This document shows positions 1 through 6,947 of a stretch of 7,536 nt of DNA, in pieces. Position 1 is the stretch's first letter. Each line of letters opens with the position of its first letter. Position numbers and translations under genes: made by a program. Source of the DNA: an uncultured archaeon A07HN63 (GTDB lineage: Archaea; Halobacteriota; Halobacteria; Halobacteriales; Haloferacaceae); assembly GCA_000496215.1 (NCBI GenBank), contig KI543197.1, positions 122,151 to 129,686 on the forward strand. Direction: 5' to 3'. The notes below the pieces were generated by a model, which made no database searches, had not been told where the DNA came from, and worked only from the letters and a program-made list of their open reading frames with translations.

Positions 1-471
1 CGTGTCCAGCGCCAGCGCCACGGCCGAGACGGGAATCCTGCCCGCATCGTCGTCGACTCCGATGGCCGCACGCCCACCGACGCCCGAATCCTTGACGACG
101 AGGCGACAACCTACGTCCTCGTCGCCGAGTCAGCACCCGACGACCGCCGGGACGCACTGGCCGACGCCGGAGCCGACGTCATCGTCGCTGGCGACGACAG
201 AGTCGATCTCGCCGTCGCGGTCGACAAACTCGCAGACGCCGGCCTCGACCGCCTCATGATCGAGGGCGGCGGCGAAATCATCTTTTCGGCCTTCGATGCC
301 GGCCTCGTCGACGAACTCTCCCTCTACGTTGGCTCACTGCTCATCGGTGGTCGGGACGCGCCAACGCTGGCTGACGGGGAGGGATTTGTCGATGATTTCC
401 CCGAACTCACGCTCGATGATATCGACCGATTCGATGACGGCGTCGTCCTCAACTACACGGTTGGCGACTGA
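1..471 (+). CDS. arfC: 2,5-diamino-6-(ribosylamino)-4(3H)-pyrimidinone 5'-phosphate reductase, 3' part
   Basis: The 5' end lies outside the window; 156 codons plus TGA are visible, in the frame beginning at base 1. The family (RibD C-terminal / dihydrofolate-reductase-like fold) uses NAD(P)H to reduce the ribosyl side chain of the GTP-derived pyrimidine to ribityl, an early step towards riboflavin and, in archaea, F420. Seen directly: the family block NPARIVVDSDGRTP at visible residues 13-26, then an alternating strand/helix pattern, then MIEGGGEIIFSAFDAGLVDE (residues 86-105), the glycine-rich nucleotide-binding turn typical of RibD-C proteins, and a hydrophobic strand LSLYVGSLLIGG. The family is usually about 220 aa, so roughly 60-70 residues are missing upstream. 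The gene ends 70 bp before thioredoxin, which has its own promoter, so the two are probably separate transcripts. The archaeal stand-alone reductase is inferred because no deaminase domain is visible, although one could lie upstream of the window. Confidence 0.85.
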   Translation, partial: RVQRQRHGRDGNPARIVVDSDGRTPTDARILDDEATTYVLVAESAPDDRRDALADAGADVIVAGDDRVDLAVAVDKLADAGLDRLMIEGGGEIIFSAFDAGLVDELSLYVGSLLIGGRDAPTLADGEGFVDDFPELTLDDIDRFDDGVVLNYTVGD

Positions 472-511
472 GTCACACGGCTGTGCGGCCCCACTGCACC
501 CTCCCTCCATG

Positions 512-519
512 CTTATATG
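512..519 (+). promoter_or_regulatory. TATA box of the thioredoxin gene
   Basis: The sequence CTTATATG lies with its centre about 26 nt before the ATG at 542. That is the archaeal TATA-to-start distance, so transcription should begin at or next to the ATG and the mRNA should be leaderless. No Shine-Dalgarno is present before the ATG, which agrees. The TATA overlaps one arm of a short inverted repeat, TATGC (516-520) and GCATA (535-539), which could be an operator between TATA and start; this last point is speculative. Confidence 0.65.
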
Positions 520-541
520 CGATGCTACCAAATTGCATAGT

Positions 542-874
542 ATGAGCGCGACCACAACCGAGCCGATCCATGTCGACAGCGAGGATCATTTCGCGGAGTT
601 GATCGAATCGAACCCGATTACACTCGTCGACTACTATGCCGACTGGTGTGGGCCGTGCAAGATGCTGGCCCCGACGGTTGAGGAGCTGGCGGCCGAAACC
701 GACGCGGCCGTGCTCAAAGTCGATATCGACGAGCTTCAAGAGCTAGCCGCCGACAAAGGTGTCCGGAGCGTGCCAACGCTTGAGTTCTACCACGAGGGCG
801 AGGCGGCCGACCGCGTCGTCGGCGTCCAAGACAAGTCGGACCTCGAAGCGGCGCTTGACGAGTTGCAGGAGTAA
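542..874 (+). CDS. trxA: Thioredoxin
   Basis: A 110-residue single-domain thioredoxin, the usual family length. It is a cytoplasmic protein-disulfide reductant; the reducing partner (thioredoxin reductase) is not in this window. Seen: the active site WCGPC at residues 35-39 (Cys36 and Cys39), the buried Asp30 in TLVDYYADW, and the cis-proline loop SVPT with Pro78 facing the active site. The protein is rich in Asp/Glu with few Lys, as expected of a haloarchaeal cytosolic protein. The frame stays open upstream to 296, but that stretch is the out-of-frame shadow of the preceding gene. I chose the ATG at 542 because it begins just before the conserved N-terminal strand and lies about 26 nt after the TATA box, giving a leaderless start. 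The gene is convergent with the helicase and followed by a clear terminator-like hairpin. Haloarchaea carry several thioredoxin paralogs, so the exact symbol is uncertain. Confidence 0.93.
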   Translation: MSATTTEPIHVDSEDHFAELIESNPITLVDYYADWCGPCKMLAPTVEELAAETDAAVLKVDIDELQELAADKGVRSVPTLEFYHEGEAADRVVGVQDKSDLEAALDELQE

Positions 875-899
875 TCGGCTGCGACGGCTCGGTGTCAGG

Positions 900-948
900 T
901 TGGCTCGCCGTCGCTCACTCGGCGGGCCAAGGTGATTTATATTATTTT
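900..948 (+). terminator. Hairpin plus T-rich tract ending the thioredoxin transcript
   Basis: An 11-bp stem (900-910 with 920-930, beginning TTGGC and ending GCCAA, with one T.G pair) encloses a 9-nt loop. It is followed within 5 nt by a T-rich run GATTTATATTATTTTCG (934-950). This resembles a bacterial intrinsic terminator, whereas archaeal termination mainly needs the U tract. It sits between two convergent stop codons (874 and 974). On the opposite strand the hairpin is not followed by T residues, so it serves the plus-strand transcript. Confidence 0.6.
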
Positions 949-973
949 CGTGCCGCCACTGTGAGAGAAGTCG

Positions 974-3485
974 CTATCCCCAGAACCGCTTGAACTCGCT
1001 CGAAAGGAACTCCGGTGTCAGCCGGGTGAACTCCTCGCGTTCCTGCTGCGGAAAGAACTCCGCGACCGACCGCGGTTTACCGGGTAGATATCGCTCGTCA
1101 ACGAGCACTCGCACGCCACGCTCGTCGGGGCCGCGGAGGACGCGCCCGAGTGCCTGTCTGACCTGTCGCACCGCCGGCACCGTCAGTGCGTACTCAAACG
1201 CGTTGTCCTCGCCGAAGCGGTCGCCGTAGGCATGTCGGACTGCCTGCACGCGCGGCGAGCCGACATTGACCAGCGGAATCCCGAAGACAGCACATGTGTG
1301 GAGGGCGTCACCCGCGTAATCGACGCCCTCGGTGAGTGTTCCGCGCGTGCTCGTGACTAACACGGCGTGGTCGTCGGCGAGAAAGCCCTGCCGGAGGGTG
1401 TCGGTCGTCTCGTGGCTGGAGGACTCGTCGAGATAGACTGGCTTGTCGACCTCATCGCGCAGCCGACCCGCCGCCCACTTTGCCTCGGCGTAGTTCGGAT
1501 AACAGAGCATGACGTTGCCGTGGCTGCGGGCGATCTCGCGGGCGACGTAGGCGTAGCGGTCGCGGGTACTGTTGTCCGGTCCGGCTGGGTCGCCGCGGTT
1601 CCGGGCGGTAAACCGCTCCACGTCGACGATCCAGCTTTCGCGGTTGGCTGCGGGAAACTGCAGGTCGTAACTCCGGCGGTCGACGCTTCGGGCGGGCGGT
1701 GCCGGCTGCTCATCTGTTCCGGCGTTCGCGTTGGTATCGCCTGCGGCCAGCGACGACAGCCCGCTGACCGCCTCGAACACGTCGAGCGGTTCGAGCGTCG
1801 CACTCATCAGGACGCCGCCACCGAACTCGTCGAGCATCTCGCTGACCTGCTCGGCGGGGATGCAGTTGTACATCTCGAAGGCGGCGTTGTAGCCGGCCAG
1901 CCACGGCTGTTCGGGGTTCCGGCGGTCGGCGTCAGTCGGCTCCAGCGTGATCTCCCGGAAAAAGGCGGTGTGATCGCGCGTCCACCATTGCCCAAACCGC
2001 ACCCCGACGGCGGTACAGACGCAGTCGCGGTCGACGCCGAGTTGCGTGAGGGCGTCTTCGACCGCGCTGCCGACCTTGCCGAGTGTCCGGAAGAACCCGC
2101 CGTCGTAGCCGGCACCCTCGGCCCATTCGGTAAAGGCGTCGCGCTCGGCGGTTTCTGGATCGCGGAGTTCGATTTCGATCCCTTCGTCCGGGAGCGAATC
2201 GAGATAGCCGTTCTCGTAGCCGTCGAACCGCTCGGCCAGCACCTCGTCGACATGCGCGTCGAGCCAGCCGGCTGCCTCGCGGTAGAACGTCTGGGCCTGC
2301 TCGACGGCCTCGTACGGCACGTCGTGTTCGGCGAGATGCTTTTCGACCAGTTCCTTGTTGTCGGGGTGCTGGCTGGCGCGGTCCAGCAGTTCGCCGAGAT
2401 CGCGCTGGGCCTGTTTCAGCGTCACGCGGCCGACCGTATCGCTGACGAGGTCGCGGACGCGCTCCTCGATCCGGTGGCTCTCGTCGAGGATCACGAGCGT
2501 GCGCTCGTCGAGAATCGGCTCGGTGAGATTGCGGGTGCGGCTGTCGAACAGATGGTTGTAGTTGCCGATGACGACCTCGGCGTGTTCCAGGAGGACGCCC
2601 ATCGCGCGATGCGGACAGGTTCCCGCCTCGACCGAGGCCGGCAGGAATTCCTCGGTCGACAGCACGTGATCGACACCCTGCTCGAAGCCAACGGGCGAGC
2701 CCTTGTCGCGGGCGTACCAGTCGGCCTCGAAGGGGCAGTACAGCGGCGTCGACTCCCCATCGGCTCATCGACTCCGGCGCGGCTGGCTGGGCGGTCCCGT
2801 ACGGTGCCTCCGCGTCGGCTGTTTCCAGTGGGGTGGCGTCGGTGTCGCCACCCGACTGCTGGGCGGCCCGGAGGTCCTGCTGGGCCGTCTGCACGAGTTC
2901 GAGTGCGCGGTCGGTATCCCACCACTGGTCGGTGTCGTCGCGGCCGGCGGTCAGGCGGGCCGCTGGCTCGGGTGCCTCCGACTCGTCGTCGACCGCGCCG
3001 GCAACGCTGCCGAGGAGTTGGGTCGTCATCGAGTTCTGGGTTGTCGCTTCACCCGCGCCGTCGCTGTCGTCGCTGATCAGCTCAGCTGTCGACTCTCGAA
3101 GGTCCTCACACCGACTGTGGACGCTTGCAGCTGCTGGAAACAGATCCTCGCGCTCGTAGGGACAGAGGTCGGCCTTGCCGACGAGCGCGACCCCCGAGAG
3201 TGGCTCGTCGAGCCCGCGGTTGATCTGCCTGAGGTCGTCGATAAACTGCTGTCGTTGCTGTTTGACCGGGGTGGCGACGAAGACATTCTCGAAGCGGTCG
3301 ATCTCCCGCAGCAGCGTCGTCGCCGCGGTCAGGGCAGCCATCGTTTTGCCCGTTCCACATGGTCCCTCCATTGCGAGATAGCCGCCGTCGCCGAGGGTGT
3401 CGATCGCCGACTCGATGGCGTCGGCCTGATTCTCGTAGGGGGTCTCGAACCCAAAATACGACTCCCAGTCCGGCGGCTGTGTCAC
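974..3485 (-). pseudogene. Rad3/XPD-family ATP-dependent DNA helicase, interrupted by a single-base frameshift
   Basis: Two minus-strand frames together encode one superfamily 2 helicase. The N-terminal frame (3485 to about 2763, 241 codons) has Walker A GPCGTGKT at residues 41-48. The C-terminal frame (about 2761 to 974, 595 codons) has motif II DESH, the SAT motif in VLMSATLEP, motif V STRGTLTEGVDY, and motif VI QALGRVLR near residues 777-784. Removing one base at 2762-2763 joins them as MSDGESTPLYCPFEADW, giving 836 aa with no other break. In that join, Cys108, Cys126, Cys250 and Cys290 fit the four iron-sulfur ligands of XPD/DinG-type helicases, which unwind DNA 5'-3' in repair. A poorly conserved acidic insert (about 130-245) lies between ligands two and three. 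As written, translation from the GTG at 3485 would run into an Arg-rich wrong frame ending at 1932 and lose all C-terminal motifs. It may be a true lesion, a sequencing error, or (less likely) recoding. The GTG start is chosen because a TATA box lies 28 nt upstream and MTQPPDWESYFGF is typical of the family. Confidence 0.85.
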
Positions 3486-3510
3486 ATGTCTCGTTCGACC
3501 CCCATCGCGC

Positions 3511-3516
3511 TTATAT
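3511..3516 (-). promoter_or_regulatory. TATA box of the helicase gene
   Basis: Reading the minus strand, GATATAAGC has its ATATAA core at 3516-3511, with its centre about 28 nt before the GTG at 3485. The predicted RNA start falls within 1-3 nt of that GTG, so the message is probably leaderless and uses a GTG start. The ATG overlapping it (3488) is out of frame and followed at once by TGA. The box lies in the 44-bp gap after the preceding minus-strand gene, so the helicase has its own promoter. Confidence 0.55.
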
Positions 3517-3529
3517 CCTCGCTCGGCGG

Positions 3530-4042
3530 TTAGGGTCGCAACGAGTCGACGAACTGGTGCGGGAAGGGATCAGTCGCTGTGAGGACGGTGAGTGCATCCT
3601 TCTCTGTCGCCACCATCTCGGCGGTATCGAAATGTTGCTCGATCTTGTCCTGGACGGAGCCAGCAAACTGGAACTCGTCGTGGACTGTGATCATCCGGAA
3701 CCCGTGAAAGATCGTTAACGGATAGGCCTCGTGGTCGGGTGTCACCACCTCGGCGAAAAAGCCGGCCTTGACCCGGTTGCCGAACTCGGATTTGAGCTGA
3801 TAGACCGGCTGGACGACGTTTTTTGGGGTAATCATACCGCTGGCCTTCCGCGCGTCGTGATTGCACTGTTTGGCGATCTTGATACCACGTTTGGCCGGAA
3901 TCAGACTCGCGTGGTGGTCGAGCAGCGAGCACATGACCCGGTGGCTACTGATCTGGCAGTCGTCAGGGATGCCACTCTCGCCGAAGGCGAGCTTGATCGG
4001 ACACGGGTCAGCGTCGCCGCCGACCTCGTCCGTCTTTGACAT
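3530..4042 (-). CDS. Uncharacterised 170-aa Cys/His-containing protein
   Basis: I do not recognise this family. The 170-residue protein starts at the ATG at 4042 and ends with TAA at 3530. It has no signal peptide or membrane segment and is less acidic than its neighbours. The N-terminal third holds a Cys/His cluster: Cys14, Cys29, His34, Cys38, His43, His44, Cys60 and His62, which could bind a metal ion. Residues 46-60 are basic (LIPAKRGIKIAKQC). The C-terminal half has strand-like blocks, AGFFAEVVTPDHEAYPL and IFHGFRMITVHDEFQF (about 93-126), then an acidic helix (KIEQHFDTAEMVATEKDA). Its codon use and the lack of a better frame support a real gene. It lies between sucD and the helicase on the same strand, 117 bp from sucD with T-rich tracts between, so it is probably not part of the sucCD operon. 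There is no Shine-Dalgarno before the ATG. No function is proposed. Confidence 0.75.
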   Translation of the reverse strand: MSKTDEVGGDADPCPIKLAFGESGIPDDCQISSHRVMCSLLDHHASLIPAKRGIKIAKQCNHDARKASGMITPKNVVQPVYQLKSEFGNRVKAGFFAEVVTPDHEAYPLTIFHGFRMITVHDEFQFAGSVQDKIEQHFDTAEMVATEKDALTVLTATDPFPHQFVDSLRP

Positions 4043-4070
4043 TTAACATCTAGATTTTGGCGCGGGCGAC

Positions 4071-4101
4071 GCAAAAACCTTTGGCCCTACTGACAGGAAA
4101 A
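4071..4101 (-). terminator. T-rich tracts downstream of sucD
   Basis: On the minus strand, reading away from sucD (stop at 4160), the first T-runs are GTGTTTTCC (4103-4095) and then GGTTTTTGCG (4079-4070). Archaeal RNA polymerase terminates at such oligo-T runs. They would end the sucCD message before the 170-aa gene, which begins at 4042. The second run might instead act as a weak TATA-like element for that gene, since it lies about 33 nt before its ATG. Confidence 0.4.
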
Positions 4102-4159
4102 CACAAGTCTGGCCGGCGACCCACACCGATGTCTCGATCCGGGCTCCTGCGTACGGCAG

Positions 4160-5029
4160 TTACAGCAGCTCTTCGATGGCCTCGGCGACCTCGCTCGGCG
4201 TATCGCCGACCGGAACGCCGGCGTCGTTGAGCGCGCTGATCTTCGACTCGGCGGTGCCGGTGCCGGAGCCCGAGACGATGGCGCCGGCGTGGCCCATGCG
4301 CTTGCCCGGCGGCGCGGTGCGACCCGCGATGAAGCCCGCGACTGGGGTGTCCATGTGTTCGTCGATATATGCGGCCGCCTGTTCCTCGTCTTCGCCGCCG
4401 ATCTCGCCGCACATGGCAACGGCGTCGGTCGCTGCATCGGCCTCGAAGGCCTCCAGCGCATCGATAAACGAGGTGCCGATAATTGGGTCGCCGCCGATGC
4501 CGATCGCGGTCGTCTGGCCGATACCGCGGTCGGTCAGGTTCGAGACGACCTGATAGGTCAGGGTACCCGACCGGGAGACCAGACCAACGTTGCCGGCCTC
4601 GAAGATGTTGCCCGGCAGGATGCCGAGTTTGGCTTCGCCCGGCGTGATGATGCCCGGACAATTTGGTCCAATAAGACTCGTGTCGACCTCGGAAAGCCGT
4701 TTGTTCACCTTCGCCATATCCTGTGTCGGAACCCCTTCGGTGATGGCGACGACCAGATCGAGATCGGTGTCGAGCGCTTCAAAGATGGCATCGCCCGCGA
4801 ACGCCGGCGGAACGAAGACGACCGAGGCGTTCGCGTTCTCGGCGTCGACGGCCTGGTCAACGGTGTCGTAGACCGGCACGCCGGCGACCTCCTGACCGCC
4901 CTTGCCCGGGACCGCGCCGGCGACGACGTTGGTGCCGTACTCCAGCATCTGCTCGGTGTGGAACTTGCCTTCGCCGCCGGTGATCCCCTGCACGACGACG
5001 CGGGTGTCGTCGTCGACAAAGACGCTCAT
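4160..5029 (-). CDS. sucD: Succinate--CoA ligase (ADP-forming) subunit alpha
   Basis: This is the 289-residue alpha subunit, full length for the family. With SucC it converts succinyl-CoA, ADP or GDP and phosphate to succinate, CoA and ATP or GTP in the TCA cycle. The N-terminal Rossmann-like CoA-binding domain carries VVVQGITGGEGKFHTEQML (residues 11-29). It is followed by GPNCPGIITP (121-130), SRSGTLTYQ (152-160) with the phosphate-binding glycines, and GHAGAIVSG, where His247 is the residue phosphorylated during catalysis. GRTAPPGKRMGHAG is the standard active-site block. The ATG at 5029 overlaps the sucC stop by 4 bp (ATGA). A strong Shine-Dalgarno GGAGGTG (5041-5035) sits 5 nt before it, so translation is coupled to sucC. 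The nucleotide preference (ADP or GDP) cannot be read from sequence by eye. Confidence 0.97.
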   Translation of the reverse strand: MSVFVDDDTRVVVQGITGGEGKFHTEQMLEYGTNVVAGAVPGKGGQEVAGVPVYDTVDQAVDAENANASVVFVPPAFAGDAIFEALDTDLDLVVAITEGVPTQDMAKVNKRLSEVDTSLIGPNCPGIITPGEAKLGILPGNIFEAGNVGLVSRSGTLTYQVVSNLTDRGIGQTTAIGIGGDPIIGTSFIDALEAFEADAATDAVAMCGEIGGEDEEQAAAYIDEHMDTPVAGFIAGRTAPPGKRMGHAGAIVSGSGTGTAESKISALNDAGVPVGDTPSEVAEAIEELL

Positions 5030-6171
5030 TGGGCCACCTCCTCGGCGTTGGTGACCGCACGCTGGACCGCATCTTCGAGCGTTGCTTCGACCTGCACGAG
5101 ATCGGTGTTCAGGATTTCCATGCCTTCCTCCGCGTTGGTGCCGGCGAGTCGGACGACGACCGGTTTCGGGATTTCGTCGAAGTCCTCGAGGGCTTCGTTG
5201 ATCCCCTTGGCGACCTCGTCGCCGCGGGTGATCCCGCCGAAGATATTGAAGACGACGCTCTCGACGTTCTCGTCGGCGAAGACCATATCCAGCGCGTTGC
5301 CGATGCGGTCGGCCTTTGCGCCGCCGCCGACATCGAGGAAGTTCGCGGGCGTGCCGCCGTAGTGGTCCACGAGATCGAGCGTCGCCATCACGAGCCCTGC
5401 GCCGTTGCCGATGATGCCGGTGTTACCCGAGAGGCGGACGTAGTCGAAGCCGTACTCGCCGGCCTTCCGTTCGAGATCGTTCTGGTAGGAATCCTCCTCC
5501 ATGTCGGCGAGATCCTGCTGGCGGAACAGCGCGTCCTCGTCGATATTCATGACGGCGTCGGCGGCGATCACGTCGTCGTCGGCCGTAATCATGACGGGGT
5601 TGATTTCGATGTCGCTGGCGTCGTTGGCCTCGTAGAGCTCGTAGAGCGTCGAGAGGATCGACGACACCTCGCGGGCGTACTCCGCGGGGACGCCGGCATC
5701 GTAGACGACCTTGCGGGCCTGATACGACTGGAGCCCGAAGGCGGGGTCGATGTGCTCCTGGGCGATAGCATCGGGATCCTCCTCGGCGACGGCCTCGATA
5801 TCGACGCCGCCCTTCGTCGAGACCATGGCAACGGGTTCGCCCGCGCCACGGTCCATCGTCACGCCGACGTAGTACTCATCGTCGAAGTCGACGCCCTGCT
5901 CGACGAGCACGCGGTCGACGGTGTACCCCTTGAGCTCCATCCCGAGGATGTCCTCGGCGGCCTCGCGGGCCTCATCCTCGCTCGTTGCGATCTTGATCCC
6001 GCCGGCCTTCCCGCGGCCGCCGACGTGGACCTGTGCCTTGACGGCCGCCGGGAAGCCGATCTCGTCGACGGCGTCGACGACACCCTCGACGCTGTCGGCA
6101 AGTTTCGATTCCGGCACCGGAATCCCGGCTTCCTCGAAAATCTCCTTTGCCTGAAACTCGTGGAGTCTCAT
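5026..6171 (-). CDS. sucC: Succinate--CoA ligase (ADP-forming) subunit beta
   Basis: This is the 381-residue beta subunit and first gene of the sucCD operon. It begins with MRLHEFQAKEIFEEAGIPVP, the usual N-terminus of the family, so the ATG at 6171 is secure. An ATP-grasp domain follows: VKAQVHVGGRGKAGG (44-58) binds the nucleotide phosphates, and DIEINPV (187-193) contributes metal ligands. The C-terminal flavodoxin-like domain has GNGAGLVMATLD (255-266), ANFLDVGGGA (276-285), FNIFGGITRGD (308-318) and RLAGTNAEEG (341-350), which form the interface with SucD near its phosphohistidine. The protein is markedly acidic, as expected for a haloarchaeon. The stop overlaps the sucD start, and the internal Glu-Glu-Val codons 377-379 double as the sucD ribosome binding site. 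A possible TATA element lies about 34 nt upstream. Confidence 0.97.
   Translation of the reverse strand: MRLHEFQAKEIFEEAGIPVPESKLADSVEGVVDAVDEIGFPAAVKAQVHVGGRGKAGGIKIATSEDEAREAAEDILGMELKGYTVDRVLVEQGVDFDDEYYVGVTMDRGAGEPVAMVSTKGGVDIEAVAEEDPDAIAQEHIDPAFGLQSYQARKVVYDAGVPAEYAREVSSILSTLYELYEANDASDIEINPVMITADDDVIAADAVMNIDEDALFRQQDLADMEEDSYQNDLERKAGEYGFDYVRLSGNTGIIGNGAGLVMATLDLVDHYGGTPANFLDVGGGAKADRIGNALDMVFADENVESVVFNIFGGITRGDEVAKGINEALEDFDEIPKPVVVRLAGTNAEEGMEILNTDLVQVEATLEDAVQRAVTNAEEVAQ
5035..5041 (-). promoter_or_regulatory. Shine-Dalgarno for sucD inside sucC
   Basis: The minus strand reads GGAGGTG followed by 5 nt and the sucD ATG (5029). This matches the complement of the archaeal 16S rRNA 3' end (CACCTCC). 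It is the only strong Shine-Dalgarno I noted among the gene starts I examined; the leaderless genes lack one. Together with the ATGA overlap it supports coupled, near-equal synthesis of the two subunits. Confidence 0.75.
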
Positions 6172-6200
6172 TGTGAACGTGTACGGAATCTACGGCTGAC

Positions 6201-6210
6201 GTTTTAGGAG
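6201..6210 (-). promoter_or_regulatory. Possible TATA element of the sucCD operon
   Basis: On the minus strand, CTCCTAAAAC has its A/T core (CTAAAA) about 34 nt before the sucC ATG at 6171. That would give a short 5' leader of roughly 8 nt, without a Shine-Dalgarno. It is the best A/T-rich match in the 108-bp gap between the small membrane protein gene and sucC, but a weak TATA box. Confidence 0.35.
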
Positions 6211-6247
6211 TATCGAAGTGGAGATGTCCAATCCCCACATTCCACCG

Positions 6248-6270
6248 CCTGCGTCCGGTTTTGTCGCAGG
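6248..6270 (-). terminator. Hairpin between the small membrane protein gene and sucC
   Basis: CCTGCG (6248-6253) pairs perfectly with CGCAGG (6265-6270) around an 11-nt loop; two more outer positions (6246-6247 with 6271-6272) can also pair, one as G.T. It lies 10 nt after the stop codon of the small membrane protein gene. It may mark the end of that transcript or be a protein-binding palindrome ahead of sucC. No T-run follows it on the minus strand. Confidence 0.3.
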
Positions 6271-6279
6271 TGCCGGGGG

Positions 6280-6567
6280 CTACCGGCGGTGTCGCTGGCG
6301 TCCGACGCCGATGACACCGACGAGTGTCCCCAGCACCACCAGCCCGCCACCGGCGGGTACCAGCGGCTGGACGCTGATCGTGTTGCAGCCGTTGGTGTAG
6401 CTGACATCGAGGTCGGCAAGATCGATCTCGCTCAGCGAGTAGACCGGATCGTGGTCGACACAGCGGGCATCCGTACTCCCGGCTGTCGCGCCGAGCGTGA
6501 CCGCCGACAGCGTTGCCAGCAGCAGTCCACAGCCAATCAGGAGCACGCCGACGCGCTGGAGTCCCAT
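6280..6567 (-). CDS. Small two-helix membrane protein, function unknown
   Basis: A 95-residue protein if started at the ATG at 6567; an in-frame GTG at 6591 would add eight residues. I prefer 6567 because MGLQRV leads directly into the first membrane helix (about residues 7-29, GVLLIGCGLLLATLSAVTL). A short acidic loop (about 31-67) with two cysteines, Cys36 and Cys61, follows, then a second helix (about 68-88, PAGGGLVVLGTLVGVIGV) and a basic tail RQRHRR. By the positive-inside rule both ends face the cytoplasm and the loop is outside, where the two cysteines could form a disulfide. LIGC resembles a lipobox, but its position early in the helix argues against a lipoprotein. It lies 108 bp before sucC on the same strand. 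I do not recognise a family; no link to SucCD can be claimed from position alone. Confidence 0.65.
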   Translation of the reverse strand: MGLQRVGVLLIGCGLLLATLSAVTLGATAGSTDARCVDHDPVYSLSEIDLADLDVSYTNGCNTISVQPLVPAGGGLVVLGTLVGVIGVGRQRHRR

Positions 6568-6669
6568 AGCGGCGTGTGGACTCGGGGCCACATGGGTCCT
6601 GTGCTGTGTCCCCCCTGCGTCTGCTGAAAAGAAAGGACTAATGTCATCGCCACCTCCAGTTATAATCGC

Positions 6670-6742
6670 AGTCCCATGGTGTAGTGGCCAATCATAAGGG
6701 CCTTTGGAGCCCTCGACGGCGGTTCGAATCCGCCTGGGACTA
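6670..6742 (+). tRNA. tRNA-Gln (anticodon UUG)
   Basis: A complete cloverleaf can be drawn. The acceptor stem is AGTCCCA (6670-6676) with TGGGACT (6735-6741). The D stem is GTG/CAT. The anticodon stem AGGGC (6697-6701) pairs with GCCCT (6709-6713) around loop CTTTGGA, which places anticodon TTG at 6704-6706, reading CAA glutamine codons. The T stem is GGCGG/CCGCC around TTCGAAT. Discriminator A is at 6742. There is no intron and no encoded CCA, so the 3' end must be added after transcription. In archaea this tRNA is charged via Glu-tRNA(Gln) amidation by GatDE (established for the group). The gene marks the border between housekeeping genes and the RNA-rich region that follows. Confidence 0.95.
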
Positions 6743-6940
6743 TCCGACGCTTTCGTTGAATCTCTCGGCCGCTTTGTGGGTGATCACCGAGAATCAAACT
6801 GACAGACAGGGATACTATCGAGCGGACCGTGCATCGACACATACTCTTTAGCATATCAACTGGTCTGTTTGCAAAGCGTAAGCCATGGCCCGACGTGAGC
6901 GATCAACGCTGACCAATAGAAATCAAATATGATAATTTTG
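6743..6940. other. Gene-less spacer after tRNA-Gln
   Basis: I see no convincing gene here. The stretch is less GC-rich than the rest, especially 6840-6940. It contains a perfect palindrome GGTGATCACC (6779-6788) inside a weak TCTCGG/CCGAGA inverted repeat. A TATA-like CTCTTTAGC lies near 6844. An ATG at 6884 opens a 15-codon frame that I do not regard as coding. Confidence 0.5.
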
Positions 6941-6947
6941 GGGACAC

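Noticed and set aside
296..541. 82-codon N-terminal extension of thioredoxin
   Set aside because: It overlaps the reductase gene out of frame and has Ser/Thr-rich shadow composition; the leaderless ATG at 542 explains the gene fully.
1367..3076. A 569-codon plus-strand open frame opposite the helicase
   Set aside because: It is the mirror of a high-GC, strongly biased coding strand; the product has no recognisable motif, whereas the minus strand shows all helicase motifs.
2703..3533. A 276-codon plus-strand open frame opposite the helicase N-terminus
   Set aside because: Same antisense shadow effect; no domain, and it crosses the helicase promoter.
4289..6207. Long plus-strand open frames (357 and 392 codons) opposite sucD and sucC
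   Set aside because: Unmistakable sucD and sucC are on the other strand; the antisense products look like reversed acidic-protein codons.
6535..6567. Lipobox-like LIGC in the small membrane protein
   Set aside because: The cysteine lies early inside a continuing hydrophobic helix, unlike a cleavable lipoprotein signal.
6763..6792. TCTCGG/CCGAGA inverted repeat with a GTGGGTGATCACC core, loosely like hairpin A
   Set aside because: Only 8 consecutive bases match the RNA copies and the rest of the architecture is absent.
6884..6931. 15-codon frame starting ATGGCCCGACGTGAG
   Set aside because: Too short to support without a ribosome binding site or conservation, although a weak TATA-like element lies about 40 nt upstream.
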